From contig JAIOQF010000323.1 of the NCBI GenBank assembly GCA_021413535.1, positions 1-24,017 on the forward strand: a stretch of DNA of 24,017 nt. Direction: 5' to 3'. The notes under the pieces were generated by a model. The model was not told the DNA's origin. It ran no database searches and worked only from the letters and a program-made list of their open reading frames with translations. This document shows positions 8,096 through 15,435 of this stretch, in pieces. The position numbers were made by a program, and so were the translations under genes. Position 1 is the first letter of the stretch. Each line of letters starts with the position of its first letter. The DNA is from Verrucomicrobiota bacterium. GTDB taxonomy: Bacteria > Verrucomicrobiota > Verrucomicrobiia > Verrucomicrobiales > Verrucomicrobiaceae.

Positions 8096-9286
8096 ATGCA
8101 AAAACGGCAGGCTTGGAAGCCAGCAGTCAAAGAGTCCACCGGGACGCCGGTGATGTCGTTCTCCTTCACGGATTGTGACGGATTCTCGGACCTCTTGCGG
8201 CACGAGGATGCGGAGATCATTCAAACGCGCTCCGGGCGATTCAACAACCACCTGTTGCTTGCCCCACTGGAGACCACGCTCCTTCGTTACGGTGTGCGGT
8301 CGACGCCCTGGATTGCCCGGGCGACCGGGAACACCGGGCACGTTTCCCTCCTGCTTGACCTCCATTACCGGCAGCCCGTTCTCATCAATGGACGGCGCAA
8401 GAATGGAGCAACGTCTCTTACTCTTTATGGCGACAGGGCCGAGCATCACTCGGTGGTGATCGATCCGGGGGAATACGCCTATGTCCCTTTCCCGATCGCG
8501 GAACTCGAGGCGGCGGCGCAGGCGGCTCAGCTTTCCCGTCTGCCCGTGGCGGACGCCGGCTGCGCTCTTCTCACTCCGGAGCCGAGACATTTCTCGCACC
8601 TCTGCGAGACGGTCGAGTCGATCCGGTGGGTGGCGCAACAAAGGCCGGAGGTGTTTCTCCAAGAGGACGCCAAGTCCGGCATGGAACGATCCCTCACGAG
8701 CGCGCTGGTCCTGGCCCTTTCATCTTGTGAAAGGGAGGGGCGGGCGATTCAAGCCGCCGAGAGAACCCGCATCCTGCGCCGGGCGCAGGACTACTTGCAC
8801 GACCGCTCCCATCAGCCGGTTTACATGCTGGAATTGTGCGCTGCCGTGGGCGCCCCGGAGCGCACGGTTCGTGATGTCTTCCTAAGGGAGCTTGGCGTTC
8901 CGCCCATGCGCTATCTCAAACTGCGCCGCCTGAAACAAGCAAGGGCCCTGCTTAAACTCGGTGACCCTCCCACCACCAGCGTCAAGGCTGTCGCTCTCAC
9001 CACAGGCTTCTGGGAACTCGGAGTAGATCGGCGAACGAAGGAATGCCGCGGTGTCGCGCCACGCGACGCCGTTGAGCAGCTTTTTGAACTGATCCAGTAT
9101 CTCGGAATTATTCCGCAGCTTGCGTTCCAGAAATGCCAGCGCGCGCTGCGAAGCGTTGAACTCGATAGGCAGGCTCAGGACATTGAGCAACATCACGATA
9201 AACCAGATGGCGGCTACGATGCGCCAGCCGATGGTGAACGGCACTCGCTTGAGAAATCCGAGCACCGCGAACATCACGGCGGATAA
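8096..9286 (+). CDS. AraC-family transcription regulator with its C-terminal end replaced by unrelated sequence
   Basis: From the ATG at 8096 (GGA about 11 bases upstream) the protein has an N-terminal sensing region with FNNHLLLAPLETTLLRYG and VVIDPGEYAYVPFP, and a DNA-binding domain from about residue 222 to 309. The first helix-turn-helix is ELCAAVGAPERTVRDVFLRELGVPPMRYLKLRRLKQAR. The second begins SVKAVALTTGFWELG, where family members continue with a form of RFSxxYRRxFGxxPSxTL. Here the frame instead reads VDRRTKEC and continues for 87 residues that are the antisense of a zinc-peptidase gene fragment, so the recognition helix of the second motif is lost. The protein is probably unable to bind DNA normally. 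It faces the sulfatase run and was probably its regulator. The AraC call is sure; a TTG at 8060 is a possible earlier start. Confidence 0.85.
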   Translation: MQKRQAWKPAVKESTGTPVMSFSFTDCDGFSDLLRHEDAEIIQTRSGRFNNHLLLAPLETTLLRYGVRSTPWIARATGNTGHVSLLLDLHYRQPVLINGRRKNGATSLTLYGDRAEHHSVVIDPGEYAYVPFPIAELEAAAQAAQLSRLPVADAGCALLTPEPRHFSHLCETVESIRWVAQQRPEVFLQEDAKSGMERSLTSALVLALSSCEREGRAIQAAERTRILRRAQDYLHDRSHQPVYMLELCAAVGAPERTVRDVFLRELGVPPMRYLKLRRLKQARALLKLGDPPTTSVKAVALTTGFWELGVDRRTKECRGVAPRDAVEQLFELIQYLGIIPQLAFQKCQRALRSVELDRQAQDIEQHHDKPDGGYDAPADGERHSLEKSEHREHHGG

Positions 9287-9450
9287 CATCGGCACATAAC
9301 GCGTCAGCTTGATGTTGCTCTGGCGCATGTCCAGCGCGGCGCGCATCGTCTTCGATTGTGTCGCGTGCGCGGCCTCATGAAGGGCGATGGCCCAGGCCGC
9401 GGCAGTTGAACTTTTCATTACGTCTGGATGAAGGAAGAGAGCACGGTCTG
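9022..9450 (-). pseudogene. Fragment of a YugP-type membrane zinc metallopeptidase, truncated at both ends
   Basis: The antisense frame reads LFLHPDVMKSSTAAAWAIALHEAAHATQ, with an HExxH zinc site (HEAAH). Two hydrophobic segments follow (YVPMLSAVMFAVLGF and IVAAIWFIVMLLNVLSL), then the family's PIEFNASQRALAFLE motif and a C-terminal end VAWRDTAAFLRSPIYS. This order matches the neutral zinc metallopeptidases of the YugP/Zn_peptidase_2 type. The N-terminal third, with the first membrane helix, is missing: an in-frame TGA lies shortly upstream and no homologous sequence follows. After SPIYS the frame passes into antisense of the AraC gene. A 178-residue open frame (8882-9418) survives, but its last third is non-homologous. 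The family call rests on the HExxH site and the PIEFNAS motif. Confidence 0.72.
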
Positions 9451-9525
9451 TCCACCGGCTGCTGGCAGTCGTTTGGGCTGCGCAACTTCAGTTCGATTCA
9501 AAGAGCATCGCAGCACACGCTTGTG
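9451..9525. other. Short intergenic remnant between peptidase fragment and cysI
   Basis: I see no gene or clear terminator here. On the minus strand it follows the cysI stop. A short open stretch ending SSFIQT and stop crosses the region but matches nothing I recognise. It probably holds the second rearrangement breakpoint. Confidence 0.4.
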
Positions 9526-11283
9526 CTATTCAACGACCGATAATTCTTTCTCTGCGGCTTTCTTCGCGGCTCGTTCGGTGAACTCGATGTGGAACTGCTC
9601 CGGCGTGGGTGCTGCGCCGTTGACGCGGGTGCGGCCCCAGAAGTCGGTGAAGCGCTCGTTGGGCTGGCGGTTCGCGGCGTAATCTTCGAGCAGCGGACGC
9701 ACTTCGTTCGGGATGTCAGCGAGGAGCACGACTTTTTTCTCCAAGCCGGCAAGCCGGTCGCCACGAATGCTGCCGCCGACGAACATGGCGTATTTCCCTG
9801 GGGCGCGACCGACGAATCCGATGTCGGCATTGTAAGGCCGGGCGCAGCCGTTGGGGCAGCCGGTCATGCGAATCAAGATGGGTTCGTCTTCAAGCTTGAG
9901 TTCGCGCAGGATGCTGTCGATGCCATCAAGCACGCCGCCGAAGACTCGTTCGCTTTCGGAAAGCGAGAGTCCGCAGGTGGGCAGGGCGACGCAGGCATGG
10001 GCGACTTTGCGGGTCGCGGTCATGCCATCGGGGAGGGGGATGTTGTGTTTCGCGAGAATGTCGGTGACGGCAGCGCGCTGATCGGGCGCGATGTCGGCGA
10101 TGATGAGATTGGTGTTGGGCGTAATGACGAAGGGCAGCTTGAGCGACTGCGCAATTTCACGGAAGGCACTGCGGTAGCGCGGGCCGTCGGCATCCTTGAT
10201 GCGACCCTGCGCGACATAGACGGCGCAGAACCAGTTGCCGTCGCCTTGCTCGTGCCAGCCGAGATTGTCCTCGACGGTGTCGAATTTGATTTCCTTCACG
10301 GGCGCGATCTCCACACCGGGCACCCGGGTCTGCACTTCATTGCGGAACCATTCGATGCCCTTGGTCTCGACTAGATATTTCATGCGCGCCAGCTTCCGTT
10401 CTTCGCGATTGCCGAAGTCGCGCTGGGTGGTGACGATGGCGAGCGTGACATCGACGACGTTCGCGCGTTTCACATAACCGAGGGGCTGGGCGAGGAACGG
10501 GCGCGTGGAGAGTTGGCCGTGGCTCATGCCAAAGCCGCCACCGATGAAGATGGAGTAGCCTTCCACGGTGTTGCCGACTACATGCGGAACAAAGCCGACG
10601 TCTTGCGAGAAAATGTCGACGTCATTTTGCGGGGCAATGGCGATGCCCATTTTGAATTTGCGCGGGAGCCAGACTTTTCCGTAGAGCGGATCTTCGACGC
10701 CATCAGGCAGGTTGCACTCGGAGAGTAGTTCGACTTTTTCTCCATCGAGCCAGATTTCTGCGTAACCGGAACTGCGCCAGAGCGTGCGACGGGAAATTTC
10801 CTCCGCAAGCTTTTGGGTGTCCTCGTGAACAAAATTTTTGACGGGTGAGGCAGGGCCCATGACGTTGCGCACGACATCGCCGCAAGCGCCCATGGTGGTG
10901 AGGCCGGAGCGGTTGACGCTGGCAATTAGGTGCTTCAGTTCGCCTTTCAGGACGCCATGGAGCTGAATGCCCTGGCGGGTGGTGAGGCGGAGAGTGCCAG
11001 CTGCCTTGGTGCAGATATCGTCATGGATGAGCCACTGGGCGGCGGTGACGCGTCCGCCGGGCATCTTGCTGCGGACCATGAAGCTCCAAGCTTTTTCCTT
11101 TTTCTCCTTGGAAAGTTGGGCGCGCAGATCGCGGTCATCCTGCTGGTAGCTGCCGTGGTGCTTGAGCAGGACGTTGTCCGAGTCGTCGACGTGGGTCAGG
11201 GCGGGATCGGCCAATGTCTGGGCGATGGTGCCGCGGAGTCCGTGGCTGGCGATCTTGATGTCTTCAGGGGAACCTTTACTCAT
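9526..11283 (-). CDS. cysI: Assimilatory sulfite reductase hemoprotein (siroheme, 4Fe-4S)
   Basis: This 585-residue protein reduces sulfite to sulfide with six electrons in the cytoplasm. The siroheme/iron-sulfur ligands are plain: CVALPTC gives Cys431 and Cys437, and MTGCPNGCARP gives Cys476 and Cys480, the same spacing as in the enterobacterial enzyme. Basic active-site residues lie in MVRSKMPGGRVT (69-80) and TTRQGIQLHG (101-110). The start MSKGSPEDIK at 11283 matches the family's N-terminus; the frame is open to 11322, but those extra residues look like leader. No flavoprotein partner (cysJ) or ferredoxin is in the window. It is on the same strand as the sulfatase run but separated from it by the AraC gene and peptidase fragment, so it is not co-transcribed with them. 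The identification is secure. Confidence 0.95.
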   Translation of the reverse strand: MSKGSPEDIKIASHGLRGTIAQTLADPALTHVDDSDNVLLKHHGSYQQDDRDLRAQLSKEKKEKAWSFMVRSKMPGGRVTAAQWLIHDDICTKAAGTLRLTTRQGIQLHGVLKGELKHLIASVNRSGLTTMGACGDVVRNVMGPASPVKNFVHEDTQKLAEEISRRTLWRSSGYAEIWLDGEKVELLSECNLPDGVEDPLYGKVWLPRKFKMGIAIAPQNDVDIFSQDVGFVPHVVGNTVEGYSIFIGGGFGMSHGQLSTRPFLAQPLGYVKRANVVDVTLAIVTTQRDFGNREERKLARMKYLVETKGIEWFRNEVQTRVPGVEIAPVKEIKFDTVEDNLGWHEQGDGNWFCAVYVAQGRIKDADGPRYRSAFREIAQSLKLPFVITPNTNLIIADIAPDQRAAVTDILAKHNIPLPDGMTATRKVAHACVALPTCGLSLSESERVFGGVLDGIDSILRELKLEDEPILIRMTGCPNGCARPYNADIGFVGRAPGKYAMFVGGSIRGDRLAGLEKKVVLLADIPNEVRPLLEDYAANRQPNERFTDFWGRTRVNGAAPTPEQFHIEFTERAAKKAAEKELSVVE

Positions 11284-11294
11284 AATGTGGTGCC

Positions 11295-11322
11295 ATAATA
11301 CGCTGGAAATCTGGGGCCGCAA
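11295..11322 (-). promoter_or_regulatory. Candidate promoter for cysI
   Basis: On the minus strand, TTGCGG (11317-11322) and TATTAT (11295-11300) are 16 bases apart. The -10 box ends only 11 bases before the cysI ATG, so the transcript would have almost no leader. This is plausible given the lack of a Shine-Dalgarno sequence but is not certain. Confidence 0.35.
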
Positions 11323-11333
11323 GGCGAATATTG

Positions 11334-11354
11334 AAATATTCCGATAGGAAATAT
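11334..11354. promoter_or_regulatory. Candidate operator: near-palindrome upstream of cysI
   Basis: The AT-rich element reads TATTCC-GATA-GGAAATA, a two-fold symmetric site with a perfect TTCC/GGAA core and one extra base in one arm. It is followed by a further GGAATTA. It sits about 50-70 bases upstream of the cysI start, just above the candidate promoter. Sulfur-assimilation genes are often controlled by an Rrf2-type (CymR-like) or LysR-type (CysB-like) regulator; the short symmetric shape suits the former better. Inference from symmetry and position only. Confidence 0.3.
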
Positions 11355-11485
11355 ATGGAATTATCGCAGGGGATCATTACGGTGGTGTAAATTTCGACTC
11401 GCGGATAGCGATCTCGACGCGGCCGCATCTTACGTCTCTAGCCTCTCACCGTTTCAGTCTACGTCGCGAGAGGGTGCCGCTAATC

Positions 11486-11971
11486 TTAATTTTTTTCGCC
11501 GGTAAAGACGAGGCGCATCGGAATCATGTGAGAGTGCTGGAAACCGTTGCGCTGGAAGAAGCGCTGGCTTTCAGCGCTGATCTGATCGGTGAGGATAGTG
11601 ATGCGCTTAAACTGCTTCTCTTGCGCATACTGAATGGCGTATTGCAGCAGGCGGGTGCCGTAGCCTTGACCGCGGTGAGCAGGATGAACGATGACGTCTT
11701 CCATGAGGATGACGAAGCCGCCCTCAGCGGTGGAGATAGTGAATAGCAGGTTCACCATGCCTATAATAAAGTGATCGTTGCGGAGCACGAAGATGCGTCC
11801 GCGATTGGGTTGTTCGAGGATGAGTTTGATGCCGTGCTTCTGCTTCTCGCGGTCTGGCGCGAAGTCCTCTTCTTGGGCCAGCAAGGCCATGACCAGATCC
11901 GTCAACTGCGGGAGATCATCTAGCGTGGCGGCTTCGATGCGCGATTCAGAATTTAAGGTGAAGGAGGACAT
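11486..11971 (-). CDS. GNAT-family N-acetyltransferase
   Basis: This 161-residue protein is a single GNAT domain. The acetyl-CoA binding signature is VHPAHRGQGYGTRLL, with the R-G-Q-G-Y-G loop at residues 100-105. It is preceded by the beta strand GFVILMEDVIV and followed by a C-terminal AESQRFFQRNGFQHSHMIPMRLVF segment, the usual ending where the second helix and last strand pack. The substrate cannot be told. It starts at 11971, divergent from rpmH with 190 bases between. No Shine-Dalgarno sequence precedes the ATG. It is about 200 bases upstream of cysI on the same strand, with the candidate cysI control region between, so it is probably a separate unit. Confidence 0.88.
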   Translation of the reverse strand: MSSFTLNSESRIEAATLDDLPQLTDLVMALLAQEEDFAPDREKQKHGIKLILEQPNRGRIFVLRNDHFIIGMVNLLFTISTAEGGFVILMEDVIVHPAHRGQGYGTRLLQYAIQYAQEKQFKRITILTDQISAESQRFFQRNGFQHSHMIPMRLVFTGEKN

Positions 11972-12002
11972 AAGCGGCGAATGTTACGCGTTGCCGCAAA
12001 AA

Positions 12003-12117
12003 CACCAAGCAGCAAAATCGAAACTTTGCTCGACCGCGCCACGAACTTTGGCGATGGATGTTTGCGGTTTGACAAAATGCCGCAACCCTCTAGAATCCTC
12101 GTCCCTCCTGCTTGGTG
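12003..12117. repeat. 10-base inverted repeat around the rpmH promoter
   Basis: CACCAAGCAG (12003-12012) and its exact reverse complement CTGCTTGGTG (12108-12117) enclose the rpmH promoter. Next to the left arm is a smaller hairpin, AGCAAA (12011-12016) with TTTGCT (12025-12030). The role is unknown; it could be control of the divergent rpmH and GNAT genes. Confidence 0.45.
12069..12096 (+). promoter_or_regulatory. sigma70-type promoter for the rpmH operon
   Basis: TTGACA (12069-12074) and TAGAAT (12091-12096) are 16 bases apart. The -35 box is perfect and the -10 has one change from consensus. It would start a transcript near 12103, giving rpmH a leader of about 60 bases. It is the strongest promoter-like pair I found in the window. 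Confidence 0.7.
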
Positions 12118-12161
12118 CTCCCTGAATGAGCCTCCTTGCAGTCAAAATTGATTTCTGAATT

Positions 12162-12377
12162 ATGCCCAAACGCACCTACCAGCCCTCGAAGCGCACCCGC
12201 AAGCAACAATTCGGGTTCCGCGCCCGCATGAAAACCAAAAGCGGCGCCGAGACCATCGCGCGCCGCCGCAGACGTGGCCGCAAGCGCCTGCTGCCGAAAG
12301 GCGTGGAAACCAAATTCAAGCGTCACACGCACCTCCACACGCCCAAGGGCACGAGGCAGGCGCGTCCGAAACACTGA
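12162..12377 (+). CDS. rpmH: Ribosomal protein bL34 with C-terminal extension
   Basis: The first 44 residues are classic bL34: MPKRTYQPSKRTRKQQFGFRAR, then MKTKSGAETIARRRRRGRKRL. bL34 binds 23S rRNA in the large subunit and normally stops at about residue 45. Here the frame goes on for 27 more residues (LPKGVETKFKRHTHLHTPKGTRQARPKH), rich in Lys, Arg and His, giving 71 in total. The extension reads on toward rnpA, whose GTG is only 4 bases after the stop. It is the first gene of the rpmH-rnpA-yidD-yidC-jag cluster and has a good promoter upstream. No Shine-Dalgarno sequence is visible. The identification is secure; whether the tail is a lineage trait is not known. Confidence 0.95.
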   Translation: MPKRTYQPSKRTRKQQFGFRARMKTKSGAETIARRRRRGRKRLLPKGVETKFKRHTHLHTPKGTRQARPKH

Positions 12378-12381
12378 CACC

Positions 12382-12741
12382 GTGGGCCTGCCGTCTTCGC
12401 GTCGGCTGAAACGTCACGGCGAATTCGCCCGCGTGAAGGCTGGAGGCACTGGCCAGAAGGGCCGGTTTCTGGTGATCAATGTCCTGCCAACAGGCGGCAC
12501 CTCGCCTTCGCGTTGCGGCATCATTACGGGTCGAAAGATCGGCAACGCGGTGCATCGCAATCAGGTGCGCCGCCGCCTCCGGGAAATTATCCGTCACGAG
12601 GGCGCCCACATCTCATCCGGTCTCTGGATGGTCATCATTGCCCGATGGAATTCGACGCAGGCCACGATGGATGAACTGAAACAGGACTGGAAACGCTGCG
12701 CCACACGCGCCGGAATTTTTCAAGACAACCCCGCCAGATGA
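12382..12741 (+). CDS. rnpA: Ribonuclease P protein component
   Basis: RnpA is the protein subunit that helps the RNase P RNA bind and cut the 5' leader of precursor tRNAs. The product from the GTG at 12382 is 119 residues, the usual size. It begins GLPSSRRLKRHGEFARVKAGG, matching the family N-terminus (LxKxxDFxxVxxxG). It carries the RNR signature GNAVHRNQVRRRLREIIR at about 54-71, which contacts the RNA. The frame is open upstream within rpmH, but those residues do not resemble RnpA, so the GTG is preferred. It lies 4 bases after rpmH and 6 bases before yidD. Confidence 0.93.
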   Translation: MGLPSSRRLKRHGEFARVKAGGTGQKGRFLVINVLPTGGTSPSRCGIITGRKIGNAVHRNQVRRRLREIIRHEGAHISSGLWMVIIARWNSTQATMDELKQDWKRCATRAGIFQDNPAR

Positions 12742-12747
12742 ACCAGC

Positions 12748-13005
12748 ATGAAACCGATCATCCGCATCGCCATCCGTGGCTACCAGCGGTTCATCTCACC
12801 CTTGCTGCACGCAGCAGGCGGACCGGGCAGTGGCTGTCGTTTTGCGCCGACCTGCTCGGAATATTTTCTTCAAGCCGTGGAAACACATGGTGTGTTGCGC
12901 GGAACCTGGATGGGGTTGAAGCGCATCGCCCGTTGTCATCCCTGGTGCGAAGGTGGGGAAGACCCGGTGCCCGGGAGGAAGGTGCCACCGTCAGAAATTG
13001 AATAA
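12748..13005 (+). CDS. yidD: Membrane protein insertion efficiency factor YidD
   Basis: This is an 85-residue protein with the full YidD signature: an amphipathic N-terminal helix (IRIAIRGYQRFISPLL), then GSGCRFAPTCSEYFLQAVETHG and GTWMGLKRIARCHPWCEGGEDPVP. The conserved cysteines of CRFxPTCSEY and CHPW are present. YidD is a small membrane-associated protein that aids insertion of inner-membrane proteins by YidC. It sits between rnpA (6 bases) and yidC (15 bases), its usual place. The identification is secure. Confidence 0.95.
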   Translation: MKPIIRIAIRGYQRFISPLLHAAGGPGSGCRFAPTCSEYFLQAVETHGVLRGTWMGLKRIARCHPWCEGGEDPVPGRKVPPSEIE

Positions 13006-13020
13006 TCTATTTTTAAACGC

Positions 13021-14856
13021 ATGAAGTTAAATCGCACAGACTGGCTCGTCATCATTGGCGGCGCATTGCTCATTGGCCTCGCAAGTTGGTGGCCTAAGCC
13101 GCCCGCTCCAGTTCAGCCGACGAAAGCCGCTGAGACAGCTGCTGTTGAACCCAGCAAGATTGAAGCCAGCAAGCCTGATCCCGTCATCACGGCGCAGCCG
13201 GGAAATGCTCCGGCCCCATCGGTCAGTGCGCCGGAGCAGAAGTTCCTTCTGAAAAATAGCGAGGTTGCCTACACCTTCACCACGAAAGGCGGCGGCATCC
13301 GCAGCGCGCAAATGCTCGCTTCTAAGGACCTGGTCGAACTCAACTCGCACGGCAAGGCAGCGATGGGTGCGCTCGGCAGCGGATTCAACAAGTGGGATGA
13401 TTTGGATTATAAAATGGTCTCGCAGACCGGGCAGGGGATCGCCTTCGAGGCGGAGTCGCCCGAGCATCTGATCATCCGCAAAGAGTATTCCTTCACCGAG
13501 GGCAAGGGCGGCAGCGCGAGTCTGCTGGATTTCACGCTGACCTTCACGAACAAGGCTGGTGAAAAGATCATCCGCGAGAATCTGTTTCTCTACACAGGCG
13601 CAGCGCATTCGCTCCGTCCTGATGAAATCGTCAAGCCTGGTTTCTGCTGGAATGACGCCGGTGATCCAGATAAAAAGGACACGAGTTATTTTGGCTCGCA
13701 CTGGATGGGGGGTGTCACGACGGATCTGCAAAAACCGCTCGATCGTTTGCGCTGGGCCGGAGTGATGAGCCGCTTCTATGCGCAGCTTATTTGCACAAAG
13801 GAAGATCAGGCGGGCACGATTTGGAGCATGCCGTTCTTGATTGATCACAGCAACGACGAATTCAAAAACATCTCGGGTGCGACCACCGACAACGCGATCC
13901 ATGGCGGACTTGGCCTGCCGAAGATCGAAATCGGCTCAGGAGAATCAAAGAAGTTCGATCTGCGAATTTATCTCGGCCCGAAAATCTTCCATGACTTGAA
14001 GCACATCGATAATGTGGATCCGGATCGCCAGCTTCGTTATGTGATGTTCTATGGGTGGTTTTCGTGGATCAGCCGCTTCCTCATCTACTGGCTGCGCAAC
14101 TTCCACGACTGGTGCTTCCAGAGCTGGGGCGCGGCCATCATTCTGCTCACCATCTTCGTGCGCAGCATCCTCTGGCCCGTGCAGGCGCGTGCCAACTCCA
14201 CGATGAAACGCATGGGCCTGCTCTCGCCCAAGCTCAAGGAACTCCAGGCCAAATTCAAAGACGATCCGCAGAAACAGCAGGCGGAAATGATGAAGCTCTA
14301 CAAGGAGTATGGCGTCAATCCGCTCGGCGGCTGCCTGCCGATGATGGTGCAGATTCCGATATTCTTCGGCTTCTACAGCGCGCTTCAAGTCGCCGCCGAA
14401 CTGCGCGGCCAGAGTTTCCTCTGGGTGCCAGATCTCTCCCTGCCGGACACGGTGGCGCATTTCGCTGGCTTCGCGGTCAATCCATTGCCGCTCATTATGG
14501 TGGTCACGAACGTCCTTCAGATGAAGCTCACTCCGCAGCCGCAGTCGGTCGACAAAGCCCAGCAGCGCATGATGATGTTCATGCCGCTGATCTTCCTCTT
14601 CATCTGTTACAACTTCGCCTCTGCCCTCGCGCTCTACTGGACCACGCAGAATATTTTCAGCATCCTCCAGGCGCAGATTCAGCTTCGTTTCGGAAAAGAT
14701 GTGGCCCTAACAAAACGTCCCCCGGGTTCCGCATCTGGTGCCACGCCGGGAACGCCCCAGTCTTCTTTTGGATCGCCCAACAAAAAGAAAAAGGACAAGT
14801 CCGGCCCCCCGCGCCTTGGAGGAGGCAGCACCCGTTCCACCCGCAACAAGGACTGA
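13021..14856 (+). CDS. yidC: Membrane protein insertase YidC
   Basis: YidC inserts and folds inner-membrane proteins, alone or with SecYEG. The protein has 611 residues, long for the family. It has an N-terminal anchor (residues 7-24), a Pro/Ala-rich linker, and a large periplasmic domain at about 75-320 of the Gram-negative type. The five-helix insertase core follows from about 345. The groove arginine is Arg381 in FVRSILWP, and the coiled cytoplasmic hairpin is STMKRMGLLSPKLKELQAKFKDDPQKQQAEMMKLY. Next is the signature VNPLGGCLPMMVQIPIFFGFYSAL (432-455), then two further helices. The tail, rich in Lys, Gly and Ser, may touch ribosomal RNA. It overlaps the jag start by one base (TGATG), so the two are probably translationally coupled. 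Confidence 0.96.
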   Translation: MKLNRTDWLVIIGGALLIGLASWWPKPPAPVQPTKAAETAAVEPSKIEASKPDPVITAQPGNAPAPSVSAPEQKFLLKNSEVAYTFTTKGGGIRSAQMLASKDLVELNSHGKAAMGALGSGFNKWDDLDYKMVSQTGQGIAFEAESPEHLIIRKEYSFTEGKGGSASLLDFTLTFTNKAGEKIIRENLFLYTGAAHSLRPDEIVKPGFCWNDAGDPDKKDTSYFGSHWMGGVTTDLQKPLDRLRWAGVMSRFYAQLICTKEDQAGTIWSMPFLIDHSNDEFKNISGATTDNAIHGGLGLPKIEIGSGESKKFDLRIYLGPKIFHDLKHIDNVDPDRQLRYVMFYGWFSWISRFLIYWLRNFHDWCFQSWGAAIILLTIFVRSILWPVQARANSTMKRMGLLSPKLKELQAKFKDDPQKQQAEMMKLYKEYGVNPLGGCLPMMVQIPIFFGFYSALQVAAELRGQSFLWVPDLSLPDTVAHFAGFAVNPLPLIMVVTNVLQMKLTPQPQSVDKAQQRMMMFMPLIFLFICYNFASALALYWTTQNIFSILQAQIQLRFGKDVALTKRPPGSASGATPGTPQSSFGSPNKKKKDKSGPPRLGGGSTRSTRNKD

Positions 14857-15347
14857 TGACTCCACTCGACCAGGCACGCCAGATTCTTGACACCCTGCTG
14901 GGCTACCTCGGCTTTGTGGTCACGATCGAGGAGGATAACGGCGAGGACGGTCCTACGCTGCAAATTCTCTGCGAGGAGCCCGATGACCTCATTGGTCGCC
15001 GGGGCGAAGTGCTGGAGGATATTCAATATCTCGTGAATCGAATCCTTCTGCGCCAGGATCCGACCGCGCCGCGCATCCGGGTGGATTGCGAATACTATCG
15101 CAGCATGCGGGAAGACCGGCTTCTGGAAAAAGTGAAACAGCAGGCCGACCGAGTCCGCGCCACTGGACAGTCCGTGATCTTAAATCCGCTCAACAGCTAC
15201 TACCGTCGGCTCGTGCACAACATCTTTGCGGAAGACCCTGCCATCATGAGCGAGAGCGCCGCTGGCACCCAGCGCTTCAAGCGCATCACCCTTCGGCGGC
15301 GCAACCGCTCATCCCAGCCTAACCCTGCATCTAAACCCAGCGCGTAG
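14856..15347 (+). CDS. jag: KH/R3H-domain RNA-binding protein Jag (KhpB-like)
   Basis: The ATG at 14856 overlaps the yidC stop and gives 163 residues. The protein has a KH-type domain with the GxxG loop GRRG at 47-50 (DDLIGRRGEVLEDIQYLVNRI). An R3H domain with YYRRLVHNIF follows at about 120-130, and the tail is basic. The N-terminal Jag-N domain found in Firmicutes is absent, so this is the short form. Jag proteins bind single-stranded RNA and usually sit next to yidC; in Firmicutes they affect cell elongation and mRNA fate. The last gene of the rpmH cluster. The identification is good. Confidence 0.92.
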   Translation: MTPLDQARQILDTLLGYLGFVVTIEEDNGEDGPTLQILCEEPDDLIGRRGEVLEDIQYLVNRILLRQDPTAPRIRVDCEYYRSMREDRLLEKVKQQADRVRATGQSVILNPLNSYYRRLVHNIFAEDPAIMSESAAGTQRFKRITLRRRNRSSQPNPASKPSA

Positions 15348-15435
15348 CTTCCGCTTGCCAAAGTGGCCGTCACGCTTACTCTCACCACCCTCAGAATCTC
15401 CCAACCAAGGAGCCATTACGAATTGTCCCGAGTCT

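Noticed and set aside
9488..9500. tRNA T-loop-like string GTTCGATTC
   Set aside because: The flanking bases do not form a T stem and no acceptor or anticodon arm can be built around it.
11972..12161. Replication origin next to rpmH
   Set aside because: I found no DnaA-box-like sequences (TTATCCACA) and no dnaA or dnaN gene; the gap looks like a divergent promoter region.
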